A stretch of DNA of 64,000 nt from positions 1-64,000 of the forward strand of contig JACNKZ010000044.1 of the NCBI GenBank assembly GCA_014381785.1. Reading direction: 5' to 3'. Shown here in pieces: positions 46,054-53,604 of this stretch. Position 1 is the stretch's first letter. Each line of letters starts with the position of its first letter. The stretch comes from Kiritimatiellota bacterium. GTDB taxonomy: Bacteria > Verrucomicrobiota > Kiritimatiellia > Kiritimatiellales > Tichowtungiaceae. The position numbers and the translations under genes are program-made. Under the pieces are notes generated by a model that saw nothing but the letters and a program-made list of their open reading frames with translations, made no database searches and had not been told where the DNA came from.

Positions 46054-46224
46054 AGGCGCTTTAAAACCATTTATATGACACTTTTGTGACATCTTTTAGA
46101 CCATTTGGCGCATTTAATGTCAAACACATTACCTACATGCGATCTAAAGTAACAAAAGCATAACATTTTAGTTGCCAGCAATTTAAGGTGGGGTACCCTG
46201 CCCGCATAAATTTTGGAGGAAGCT

Positions 46225-46695
46225 ATGTCGAATAATAAATTAACCGCTGAACTAATCAGCTTTATTGAAGAGTGGAAAGAGAAGCCGGGCAACCTCATTA
46301 TGGTTCTGCACCGAGTGCAGGCGCATTTCGGGTATATCCCGCGTGAAACCGCCTTCGAAGTCGCTGAGCTACTGGATGTTCCGGTCGCGAAAATCTACGG
46401 CGTAATTACGTTCTATCACCTGTTCCGACTGACCAAGCCGGGTCGCAACCAGATTGCGGTCTGCATGGGAACCGCCTGTTACCTTAAAGGGGGCGAGGAT
46501 CTGATTCTTGAATTCGAGCGTCTGCTCGGCGTCGGAATCAACACCGTCACCGAAGACGGCGAGTTTTCGGTCGAAGCGGTTCGCTGCATCGGCTGCTGCG
46601 GACTGGCCCCGGTGATGACGGTGAACGGCGAAGTCTTCGGCGATGTAAAAAACAAGGACTGCAAAAAGATTCTCGACCAGCTCAAGGGCAAATAA
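46225..46695 (+). CDS. hydC: [FeFe]-hydrogenase subunit HydC (NuoE-like)
   Basis: 156 residues. The [2Fe-2S] cysteines are C80 and C85 (CMGTAC) and C121 and C125 (CIGCC), the thioredoxin-like NuoE pattern. It passes electrons between HydB and HydA in the bifurcating hydrogenase. GGAGGAAGCT precedes the ATG. First gene of the hyd operon. Confidence 0.92.
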   Translation: MSNNKLTAELISFIEEWKEKPGNLIMVLHRVQAHFGYIPRETAFEVAELLDVPVAKIYGVITFYHLFRLTKPGRNQIAVCMGTACYLKGGEDLILEFERLLGVGINTVTEDGEFSVEAVRCIGCCGLAPVMTVNGEVFGDVKNKDCKKILDQLKGK

Positions 46696-46696
46696 A

Positions 46697-47257
46697 ATGC
46701 ACGCGACGCTCTGCGATTTGATGATGGATCTGGTTCAAAACTCCGTAGAGGCCAACGCCACGGAGATTGAGCTGACCCTTACGCAAGCGCAGGGAAAGGT
46801 TGAGTTCAGCGTGAAGGACAACGGAAACGGCATGAGCAAAGAAACACAGGATAAGGCAGTCGACCCGTTCTACAGCGACGGGAAGAAGCATGCGCACCGA
46901 CGCGTCGGCCTTGGTCTGCCCTTCTTGCTTCAGACCGCCGATGCCGTCGGCGGCAAGGCCACAATCCTTTCGGAGGAAGGCCGCGGCACGCTGATTCAGT
47001 TCTGCGCCGAGGCGAAGCATGTAGATCTGCCGCCGGTCGGCAATGTGGCATCCGCCGCCACCATGATGCTCTCGCAGCCGCTGGCGGGCGACCTGAAGAT
47101 TGTGCGCAGCACCGACGTGGACAGCTACACCCTTACCCGCGGCATGCTGGCCGACGTGCTGGGCGACCTCAACGATGCACAGAACCTGACGCTGATGAAA
47201 ACCTATATTGAATCCCAGGAAGAAAATTTAGAAAAGACAGGAACAAGCTATGAGTAA
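46697..47257 (+). CDS. GHKL ATPase-domain protein of the hyd operon
   Basis: 186 residues. N box LMMDLVQNSVEANATEIEL, G1 DNGNGM and G2 GLGLPFLLQTA, so it binds ATP like a histidine kinase or MutL. It has no phospho-accepting His domain and no membrane segment. The same gene occurs between hydC and the ferredoxin gene in Thermotoga-like and clostridial hyd operons. Starts one base after hydC ends and overlaps the next start by 8 bases. Confidence 0.82.
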   Translation: MHATLCDLMMDLVQNSVEANATEIELTLTQAQGKVEFSVKDNGNGMSKETQDKAVDPFYSDGKKHAHRRVGLGLPFLLQTADAVGGKATILSEEGRGTLIQFCAEAKHVDLPPVGNVASAATMMLSQPLAGDLKIVRSTDVDSYTLTRGMLADVLGDLNDAQNLTLMKTYIESQEENLEKTGTSYE

Positions 47258-47654
47258 ATTAACATTAGATGATCTGCGCAAACTGCGCGACGAAAAGAAA
47301 AAGGCGATGACCCAGCGTGAAAGCGGCGCGGGAAAACGCGGCGTGGTGACCATTGGCATGGGAACCTGCGGAATCGCAGCTGGCGCCAAAGGCGTATTCG
47401 ACGCATTTCTCGATGAAATGGATAAAGCGGGCATCAGCGACATCTCCATCCGGCAGACCGGCTGCATGGGACTGTGCTTCTCCGAGCCGACCGTGGAAGT
47501 GGCCACCGCCGACATGCCGCACGTTGTGTACGGCAATGTCGACGAAGAAACCGCCCGCCGCATCGTTCGCGACCACCTGGCGGGCAACGCGCTGGTGAGC
47601 GACCACATTTTTGACAAACCCTCGGTGGACATCATCGAAAAGGGAGAAAAATAA
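47250..47654 (+). CDS. Thioredoxin-like [2Fe-2S] ferredoxin
   Basis: 134 residues. Cysteine pattern GMGTCGIAAGA then QTGCMGLC fits a thioredoxin-like [2Fe-2S] protein. C-terminal TNPxxx-like region LSDHIFDKPSVDIIEKGEK resembles the N-terminal region of HydB. It is a probable extra electron carrier of the hydrogenase. Two bases from hydB. Confidence 0.85.
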   Translation: MSKLTLDDLRKLRDEKKKAMTQRESGAGKRGVVTIGMGTCGIAAGAKGVFDAFLDEMDKAGISDISIRQTGCMGLCFSEPTVEVATADMPHVVYGNVDEETARRIVRDHLAGNALVSDHIFDKPSVDIIEKGEK

Positions 47655-47656
47655 TC

Positions 47657-49435
47657 ATGGCATACAAAAACTATATTCTGGTCTGCGCAGGTACCGCCTG
47701 CGAATCCAACAAAGGCAAGGCGCTCTACGAAGCACTCGGAAAAGAGATTGCGTCCGCCGGCATCGACACCGAAGTGCAGCTCGTTAAAACCGGCTGCTTC
47801 GGCTTCTGCGGCGAAGGCCCCATCGTGAAGATCCTTCCCGACGAGAGCTTCTATGTCAAAGTCGGCCCGAAAGACGCCAAAGAGATCATCAACGAGCACA
47901 TCATCAAAGGCCGCAAGGTCGAACGCCTCCTCTATAAGGAGCCCGGCGCAGAAACCGCCAGCGAGGATATCGGCTTCTACCACAAACAATTCCGCATCGT
48001 GCTGCGCAACTGCGCGGTCATCAACCCGGAGATCATCGACGAATACATCGCCCGCGACGGCTATGGCGCGCTCGAAAAAGCGCTGTTCGACATGACCCCC
48101 GATGATGTCCTTCAGGAAATCAAGGACTCCGGCCTGCGCGGCCGCGGCGGCGCAGGCTTCCCGACCGGCACCAAATGGGGCTTCTCCAAAGCAGTTAAAG
48201 CCGACCAGAAATACATCGTCTGTAACGCCGACGAAGGTGACCCCGGCGCCTACATGGACCGCTCCGTCCTCGAGGGCGACCCCCACTCCGTTCTCGAAGC
48301 CATGGCCATCGCCGGCTACACCATCGGCGCCGATAAAGGCTTCATCTACATCCGTGCGGAATATCCGCTGGCCATTGACCGCCTCAATCTGGCCATCAAA
48401 CAGGCCAAAGAATACGGCCTGCTCGGCGAAAAGATTCTCGGCACCGACTTCTCCTTCGACATTGAGCTGCGCCTGGGCGCCGGCGCCTTTGTCTGTGGCG
48501 AAGAAACCGCCCTGCTCGCCTCCATCGAAGGCAAACGCGGCATGCCCGTTCCACGCCCTCCCTTCCCCGCCGTCAAAGGCCTCTGGGGCAAGCCGACCGT
48601 CATCAACAACGTCGAAACCTGGGCCAACATTCCGGTTATCCTGCTCAAAGGATCCAAATGGTTCAGTAGCATCGGCACCGCAACCTCCAAGGGAACCAAG
48701 GTGTTCGCGCTGACCGGAAAAATCAACAACACCGGGCTGATCGAAGTGCCGATGGGCACCACGCTGCGTGAAATCATTTATGATATTGGCGGCGGCATCG
48801 ACAGCGGCAAGCCGTTCAAAGCTGCGCAGACCGGCGGCCCGTCCGGCGGATGCATCACGCCCGACTTCCTCGACACTCCCATCGACTACGAAAGCCTCCA
48901 GGCAATCGGTTCGATGATGGGCTCCGGCGGAATGATCGTAATGGACGAAGATGACTGCATGATCGACGTCACCAAGTTCTACCTCGAATTCACCGTGGAT
49001 GAATCCTGCGGAAAATGCGCCCCCTGCCGCATCGGCGGACGCACCTGCTACAACATCCTCGACCGCATCAGCAAGGGTCAAGGCGAAATGGAAGACCTTC
49101 AGAAACTGAAGGATCTTGCCCTCGCCATGCGCAAAGCCTCGCTCTGCGGACTCGGGCAGACTGCGCCCAACCCGGTCATGTCCACGATGAAATATTTCGA
49201 AGAGGAATACCTCGCGCATATCAACGACAAGAAGTGTCCGGCCGGAAAATGCAAAAACCTGCTCACCTACACCATCAACGACAAGTGTGTTGGCTGTACG
49301 GCCTGCGCCCGCGTCTGCCCGGTGAACTGCATTGAGGGCGAAGTGAAAAAACTGCACGTCATCAACCAAGCTACCTGCATCAAATGCGGACAGTGTTTCA
49401 CGACCTGCAAGTTCGCCGCCATCGACCGCGTCTAA
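47657..49435 (+). CDS. hydB: [FeFe]-hydrogenase subunit HydB (NuoF-like, NADH and FMN binding)
   Basis: 592 residues. Order: a [2Fe-2S] domain (CAGTACESNKGK, KTGCFGFCGEGP), the NuoF core with NADH motif GLRGRGGAGFPTGTKWG and FMN motif NADEGDPGAYMDR, then CGKCAPCRIGGRTC with a [4Fe-4S] cluster, and two more at the C-terminus (CVGCTACARVCPVNC, CIKCGQCFTTCKF). It oxidises or reduces NADH and is the bifurcation site in HydABC enzymes. Very tight junctions with its neighbours. Confidence 0.95.
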   Translation: MAYKNYILVCAGTACESNKGKALYEALGKEIASAGIDTEVQLVKTGCFGFCGEGPIVKILPDESFYVKVGPKDAKEIINEHIIKGRKVERLLYKEPGAETASEDIGFYHKQFRIVLRNCAVINPEIIDEYIARDGYGALEKALFDMTPDDVLQEIKDSGLRGRGGAGFPTGTKWGFSKAVKADQKYIVCNADEGDPGAYMDRSVLEGDPHSVLEAMAIAGYTIGADKGFIYIRAEYPLAIDRLNLAIKQAKEYGLLGEKILGTDFSFDIELRLGAGAFVCGEETALLASIEGKRGMPVPRPPFPAVKGLWGKPTVINNVETWANIPVILLKGSKWFSSIGTATSKGTKVFALTGKINNTGLIEVPMGTTLREIIYDIGGGIDSGKPFKAAQTGGPSGGCITPDFLDTPIDYESLQAIGSMMGSGGMIVMDEDDCMIDVTKFYLEFTVDESCGKCAPCRIGGRTCYNILDRISKGQGEMEDLQKLKDLALAMRKASLCGLGQTAPNPVMSTMKYFEEEYLAHINDKKCPAGKCKNLLTYTINDKCVGCTACARVCPVNCIEGEVKKLHVINQATCIKCGQCFTTCKFAAIDRV

Positions 49436-49452
49436 TAATCTGGAGAACCCCC

Positions 49453-51201
49453 ATGGAAATGATCGAACTTAAAATTAACGGAATCCCGGTCGCTGTAACT
49501 CCGGGAACCACCATCCTTGATGCGGCCAACCAGGTCGGCGTCAAGATCCCCACCCTCTGCTTCCACCACGACCTTGAGCCGTGGGCCGCCTGCGGCATCT
49601 GCGTGGTCAAAGCAGAAGGCTCCCCCAAAATGCTGCGTGCCTGCGCAACAGCCGTCGCGCCGGGAATGAACGTCATCACCCACGATGCGGAAATTGTCGA
49701 TGTGCGACGCACCGTGCTGGAGTTAATCCTCTCAACACACCCGAACGACTGCCTTCGCTGCGGTCGCAACGGAAACTGCGAACTACAGACCCTGTCTGAA
49801 GAATTCGGTATCCGTGAAGTGCCTTACGAACAGCGCGTCAACGAAATCCCGATCGATAACACCACCGGATCCATCGTGCTGAACCCCGAAAAATGCATCA
49901 AATGCGGACGTTGTGCCAAAGTCTGTCAGGACATGCAGGGCGTATGGGCTCTCGAATTCATCGGCCGCGGTGACGACACGCGCATCGCGCCTGCTGCCGA
50001 TGTTACGCTCGACGAAAGCCCCTGCATCAAATGCGGACAGTGCTCTGCACACTGCCCCGTCGGTGCCATCTACGAAAATGACCAGACCAAACAGGTCTGG
50101 AGCGCCCTCAAAGAAGGCGAAAAGCACTGCGTCGTTCAGATCGCCCCGGCCGTCCGCGTCGCCATCGGCGAAGCCTTCGGCATGGAACCCGGCGCATTGA
50201 TGACCGGTCAACTCTACTCGGCTCTGCGCCGCCTCGGCTTCGACGCCATCTTCGACACCAACTTCAGCGCCGACCTCACCATCCTCGAAGAAGGATCCGA
50301 GTTCGTGAAACGCTTCACCGAAGGCGGCGTGCTGCCGCAGATCACCTCCTGCTGCCCGGCGTGGACCGACTACATGGAGAAATATGCGACGGACTTCATC
50401 CCGAACTTCTCGTCGGCGAAATCCCCGCAGCAGATGCTCGGCGCCATGGCCAAAACCTACTACGCCGAACAGTCGAAAGTGGAAGCCAAAGACATGTTCG
50501 TCGTGTCCATCATGCCCTGCACCGCCAAGAAATTCGAAGTCTCCCGTTGTGAAACCATGGGTGCCTCCGGATTCCAGGATGTCGACGTGGCTCTCACCAC
50601 CCGTGAACTGGCCCGCATGATCAAACAGGCTGGAATCGACTTCACCAACCTGCCGGAAGAAGAAGCCGACAGCCTGCTCGGCGAATACACCGGTGCCGGA
50701 ACCATCTTCGGAGTCACCGGAGGGGTGATGGAAGCCGCGCTTCGCTCCGCCTACTATCTCATCACCAAAGAAGACCTCGAAGACGTCAACTTCATGGACG
50801 TCCGCGGAATGGAAGGCGTGAAAGCCGCTGAGATCGACATCAAAGGCACCAAGATTCGTGTCGCGATCGCCCATCAGATGGGTAACGTTGAAGCATTGCT
50901 CAACGAAATCCGCGATGCCGAAAAAGCCGGTAAAGAGACGCCCTACCACTTTATCGAAGTGATGGCCTGCCGCGGCGGATGTATCGGTGGTGGCGGACAG
51001 CCCCACGGCGCGACCGACGAAATTCGGGCCAAACGGACCGCAGGAATCTACTCGGACGATGAGAAGAGCGTACGCCGCTGCTCGCATCACAACCCGATGA
51101 TCACCAAAATCTACGAGGACTTCCTGGGCGCACCGATGAGCCACAAAGCGCACGAATTGCTGCACACCGGGTATCAGGAACGCGAAGTTTACAAAAAATA
51201 G
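49453..51201 (+). CDS. hydA: [FeFe]-hydrogenase catalytic subunit HydA
   Basis: 582 residues. [2Fe-2S] cysteines 36, 47, 50 and 63; a His-ligated cluster (His96, C100, C103, C109 in HPNDCLRCGRNGNC); two [4Fe-4S] ferredoxin motifs (CIKCGRCAKVCQ, CIKCGQCSAHCP). The H-cluster motifs are TSCCPAWTDYMEKY near 300, MPCTAKKFEV near 355 and MACRGGCIGGGGQ near 506. It produces or oxidises H2 in the cytoplasm. The ATG at 49453 with GGAG 9 bases before it is the best start; the longer frame overlaps hydB. Confidence 0.96.
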   Translation: MEMIELKINGIPVAVTPGTTILDAANQVGVKIPTLCFHHDLEPWAACGICVVKAEGSPKMLRACATAVAPGMNVITHDAEIVDVRRTVLELILSTHPNDCLRCGRNGNCELQTLSEEFGIREVPYEQRVNEIPIDNTTGSIVLNPEKCIKCGRCAKVCQDMQGVWALEFIGRGDDTRIAPAADVTLDESPCIKCGQCSAHCPVGAIYENDQTKQVWSALKEGEKHCVVQIAPAVRVAIGEAFGMEPGALMTGQLYSALRRLGFDAIFDTNFSADLTILEEGSEFVKRFTEGGVLPQITSCCPAWTDYMEKYATDFIPNFSSAKSPQQMLGAMAKTYYAEQSKVEAKDMFVVSIMPCTAKKFEVSRCETMGASGFQDVDVALTTRELARMIKQAGIDFTNLPEEEADSLLGEYTGAGTIFGVTGGVMEAALRSAYYLITKEDLEDVNFMDVRGMEGVKAAEIDIKGTKIRVAIAHQMGNVEALLNEIRDAEKAGKETPYHFIEVMACRGGCIGGGGQPHGATDEIRAKRTAGIYSDDEKSVRRCSHHNPMITKIYEDFLGAPMSHKAHELLHTGYQEREVYKK

Positions 51202-51347
51202 AAAATCACATACATTGATCTGAGTTTTCTGCGGTAAGGGGCACGGCCCTGAGCTTAGGCGAACGGAACAGACTGAAGCAGGATGCACCATCGGTGGTTC
51301 CTGCCGCAAAACGCTCCGCCGCAGAAATGCCGCGGGGCGTTTTTGTT
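51202..51347 (+). ncRNA. Structured intergenic stretch after hydA, possibly a small RNA
   Basis: Hairpin GCAGGA-N4-CCA-TCGG-TGG-N-TCCTGC at about 51278-51305 with a preceding GGGGC/GGCCC element. It ends in a terminator hairpin (51308-51347: AAAACGC-CCGC / GCGG-GCGTTTT and T-run). It may only be the 3' untranslated end of the hyd operon. It does not match SRP RNA, 6S RNA, tmRNA or the riboswitches I can recall. Confidence 0.3.
51308..51347 (+). terminator. Terminator downstream of hydA
   Basis: Stem AAAACGC-t-CCGC / GCGG-g-GCGTTTT with an 12-base loop and T-run. Confidence 0.78.
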
Positions 51348-51348
51348 G

Positions 51349-51412
51349 TAGGACACGCTTCCCGCAGGGAGCGTGTACACAGGCTCCCCGAAAAACGGGG
51401 AAGCCTGTCCTA
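51349..51412. repeat. TAGGACA...TGTCCTA inverted repeat with inner stems
   Basis: Outer arms TAGGACA / TGTCCTA, inner pairs ACGCTTCCCGC-AGGGAGCGT and AGGCTCCCC-GGGGAAGCCT. Related GGACAGGCT words occur at 18412 and 63237. It lies 23 bases before the TM1266-like gene. Confidence 0.75.
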
Positions 51413-51435
51413 CAAAATACAGCGAAGGAGAGAAG

Positions 51436-51687
51436 ATGGATAAGAGACTGGGGTTTGTAGGAATTATTATTGAAAATCGCGACGCAAATGCGACAGCGGT
51501 CAATGAACTGCTCGGACAGTTCGGAGGAATTATCGTTGCCCGCACCGGCGTGCCGTACGAAAAACGCGCCTGCTCCGCCATCACCCTCATCGTCGATGCC
51601 TCCACCGACGAGCTCGGCGTTCTCACCGGCAAGCTAGGCAGCCTGCCCGGCATCTCCGTCAAATCCATGCTGAGCAAAAATGGATAA
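51436..51687 (+). CDS. TM1266-like iron-only hydrogenase system protein
   Basis: 83 residues. The pattern RLGFVGIIIENRDANATAVN ... ISVKSMLSK is a small ACT-like fold named for Thermotoga TM1266, which co-occurs with HydE, HydF and HydG and is thought to regulate hydrogenase genes. It has GAAGGAGAGAAG before the ATG. Its function is not proven. Confidence 0.85.
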   Translation: MDKRLGFVGIIIENRDANATAVNELLGQFGGIIVARTGVPYEKRACSAITLIVDASTDELGVLTGKLGSLPGISVKSMLSKNG

Positions 51688-51693
51688 ATAGAA

Positions 51694-52132
51694 CCACGAA
51701 ATACACAAAATACACGAAAGGGAAACACTCATGAATATTATCCATCAGGAGGAAGGGTACAAAATCAACGGCGCATGTTTTGAGGTCTACAAGGACAAAG
51801 GATGTGGGTTCCTGGAAGATGTTTATCAGGAATGTCTCGAAGTCGAATTTGAAGAACAAGGAATTCCCTTTGAAGCACAGCATCCCCTTAAACTCGAGTA
51901 CAAGGGGCGAATCCTCCGAAAAAAATATATCCCCGACTTCATCTGCTTCGGAAAAATTATTGTTGAAATCAAGGCAGTAAAAGAAATCACCGATGAACAT
52001 CGGGCGCAGGTTCAAAACTACTTGAAAGCAACCGGCTACAAACTGGGCCTGATCATCAACTTTGGCCATTACCCCAAAGTTCAAATTGAACGAATCGCGA
52101 ATTAACTTTCGTGTATTTTGTGTGTTTCGTGG
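51694..52132 (+). mobile_element. GxxExxY cassette framed by 27-bp inverted repeats
   Basis: Left arm 51694-51720 and right arm 52106-52132 pair at 26 of 27 positions by eye. They frame a single gene whose start is 11 bases after the left arm and whose stop directly touches the right arm. No transposase is encoded. The element sits between TM1266-like and aspA and interrupts the usual hydrogenase order. Confidence 0.7.
51731..52105 (+). CDS. GxxExxY protein, PD-(D/E)xK nuclease-like
   Basis: 124 residues. The signature G-F-L-E-D-V-Y is at about 31-37. Catalytic-type residues follow: Asp in YIPDFICFGK and Glu-Ile-Lys in IIVEIKAVKEI, the PD-x(n)-ExK nuclease pattern. Family members are abundant in environmental genomes, often in several copies, and their role is unknown. 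The AT-rich composition and the bounding repeats suggest mobility or domestication. Confidence 0.85.
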   Translation: MNIIHQEEGYKINGACFEVYKDKGCGFLEDVYQECLEVEFEEQGIPFEAQHPLKLEYKGRILRKKYIPDFICFGKIIVEIKAVKEITDEHRAQVQNYLKATGYKLGLIINFGHYPKVQIERIAN

Positions 52133-52139
52133 TTAAAAA

Positions 52140-53462
52140 ATGAAAACGAGAATAAAAAAAGATTTTCTAGGTGAAGTGAAGCTCCCGGCGGACTGCCCGT
52201 GGGGAATCCATACAGCGCGTGCCCTGGATAATTTTCCAAACCTTGGAAAAAGCGTCAACCCGCGCCTGCTGACCGCCTACTTTCAGGTAAAGAAAGCCTG
52301 CGCCCTCACCAACAAAGAGCTCTGCTTCCTGTCCAACGCAGATGCAATCATCGAAGCCTGCTCCCTGCCCCCTGCTCCCTGCCCCCTGCCATCCCTCCAA
52401 GGCGGCGCTGGCACTTCGACAAACATGCTAGTTAATGAATTGATTGGCCGCAAAGCAAACGCTCATCCCATCGAAGAGGTTAATCTCCACCAGTCCACCA
52501 ACGACACCTACCCGACCGCGCTGAAGGTCGCCGCCATCAACGGCGTACGCGAACTGAGCGCTGCCTTCGCCGCGCTGCAGGGAGTTTTCCAAGAACTAGA
52601 AAAACAGCACGCAAATCTTCCAATCCTTGGAAAAACCGAGCTCGTCGACGCCGTGCCGCTGACGCTTGGTGCGCAGTTTGCCTCTTTTGCCGAAGCCTTT
52701 GCGCGCGACCGCTGGCGCACCTTTAAGTGCGAAGAGCGGCTCAGAACCGTCAACCTCGGCGGCACCGCCATCGGCACCGGGCTGACCGCCCCGCGCAGCT
52801 ATATTTTCCTCGTTGTCGAAAAACTGCGCGAAGTGACCGGGCTCGGCCTCAGCCGCGCGGAAAATATGGTGGAGGCCACCGCCAACGCCGACTGCTTTGT
52901 CGAAGTCTCCGGAATCCTGAATGCCGCCGCGGTCAATCTGATCAAAATCAGCGACGACCTGCGCCGCCTCTCCATGCTCGGGGAAATCAAACTGCCCGCC
53001 GTGCAGGCCGGCTCATCCATCATGCCCGGCAAAGTCAATCCGGTCATTCTGGAAAGCGTCATGCAGATCGGTATCAAAGTAAAAGCCAACAACGCCATTG
53101 TCAGCGACTGCGCTGCACACGGCTCACTGCAGATCTGCGAGTTTATGCCCTTACTGGCCGACGCCCTGCTCGAATCGATCGACCTGCTCATCGCAGGCGC
53201 GAACATGCTGGCCAAACACGCCGCAAACATTGAGGCGGATCAAGGAACGTGTCTGGAACGTCTGTATGCTAGCCCCGAAATCATCACCGCCTTCATTCCG
53301 CAACTCGGCTACGACCGCTGCACGGAACTGGTGAAACAAGTTAAAGCACAGGATCAATTAACCGTTAGAGGATTTTTAGAACAGGAATTGGGAAAAGAAA
53401 TCGTCGAAAGAACTCTCGCGCCCCAGAATTTAATGGCTCTCGGCTACCGCAAAGAGAATTGA
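52140..53462 (+). CDS. aspA: Aspartate ammonia-lyase-like enzyme of the hydrogenase cluster
   Basis: 440 residues, shorter than E. coli AspA (478). Conserved parts: GAGTSTNMLVNELIGRKA, HQSTNDTYPTALK, the catalytic-serine loop GSSIMPGKVNPV. It deaminates aspartate to fumarate and ammonia. aspA is often next to hydF, hydE and hydG. The usual segment before GAGTS is replaced by a CTCCCTGCCCCCTG tandem run (SLPPAPCPLPSLQG), and two TTCCAA palindromes (52234, 52618) are read NFPNLGKS and LPILGKT. All three changes keep the frame, but activity is uncertain. Confidence 0.85.
   Translation: MKTRIKKDFLGEVKLPADCPWGIHTARALDNFPNLGKSVNPRLLTAYFQVKKACALTNKELCFLSNADAIIEACSLPPAPCPLPSLQGGAGTSTNMLVNELIGRKANAHPIEEVNLHQSTNDTYPTALKVAAINGVRELSAAFAALQGVFQELEKQHANLPILGKTELVDAVPLTLGAQFASFAEAFARDRWRTFKCEERLRTVNLGGTAIGTGLTAPRSYIFLVVEKLREVTGLGLSRAENMVEATANADCFVEVSGILNAAAVNLIKISDDLRRLSMLGEIKLPAVQAGSSIMPGKVNPVILESVMQIGIKVKANNAIVSDCAAHGSLQICEFMPLLADALLESIDLLIAGANMLAKHAANIEADQGTCLERLYASPEIITAFIPQLGYDRCTELVKQVKAQDQLTVRGFLEQELGKEIVERTLAPQNLMALGYRKEN
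52234..52632. repeat. Palindromes and a CCCTG tandem run inside aspA
   Basis: Exact palindromes at 52234-52248 (ACC) and 52618-52632 (TCC), a decayed one at about 52583-52598, and CTGCTCCCTGCCC units at 52358-52390. The gene is thus a collecting point for dispersed repeats. Confidence 0.88.
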
Positions 53463-53584
53463 ACCACGAAACACACAAAGCACTCGAATAAATGCAACTA
53501 TCTTGGCCACAAAAAGACACAAAAAAAGAGGCGGCTTATAGGCCGCCCCGACCAGAATCTGTTTTGTGTTTCTTGTGGCAAAAT
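53463..53584. repeat. CCACGAAA/GCCACAAAAA inverted-repeat block
   Basis: ACCACGAAACACACAAAG near 53464 and an inner GCCACAAAAAGACACAAAA ... TTTTGTGTTTCTTGTGGC pair with GGCGGCTTATAGGCCGCC in the middle. It is between aspA and hydF, replacing a promoter or normal spacer. Confidence 0.72.
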
Positions 53585-53604
53585 CCGATCCTAATTAGTA
53601 ACCA

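Noticed and set aside
46054-46224. Rex operator between rex and hydC
   Set aside because: No full TTGTTAA-N4-TTAACAA or TTGTGAA-type site; CACTTTTGTGACA is only a partial dyad.
47228-49369. 713-codon open frame on the minus strand
   Set aside because: It lies fully antisense to hydB; its composition mirrors the hydB codon bias and it has no recognisable domain.
49783-51309. 508-codon minus-strand open frame
   Set aside because: Antisense shadow of hydA; the hydA motifs on the plus strand are unambiguous.
51202-51347. SRP RNA, 6S RNA or known riboswitch
   Set aside because: The conserved SRP GGAAGG/AGCAG pattern and the riboswitch core sequences that I can recall are absent.
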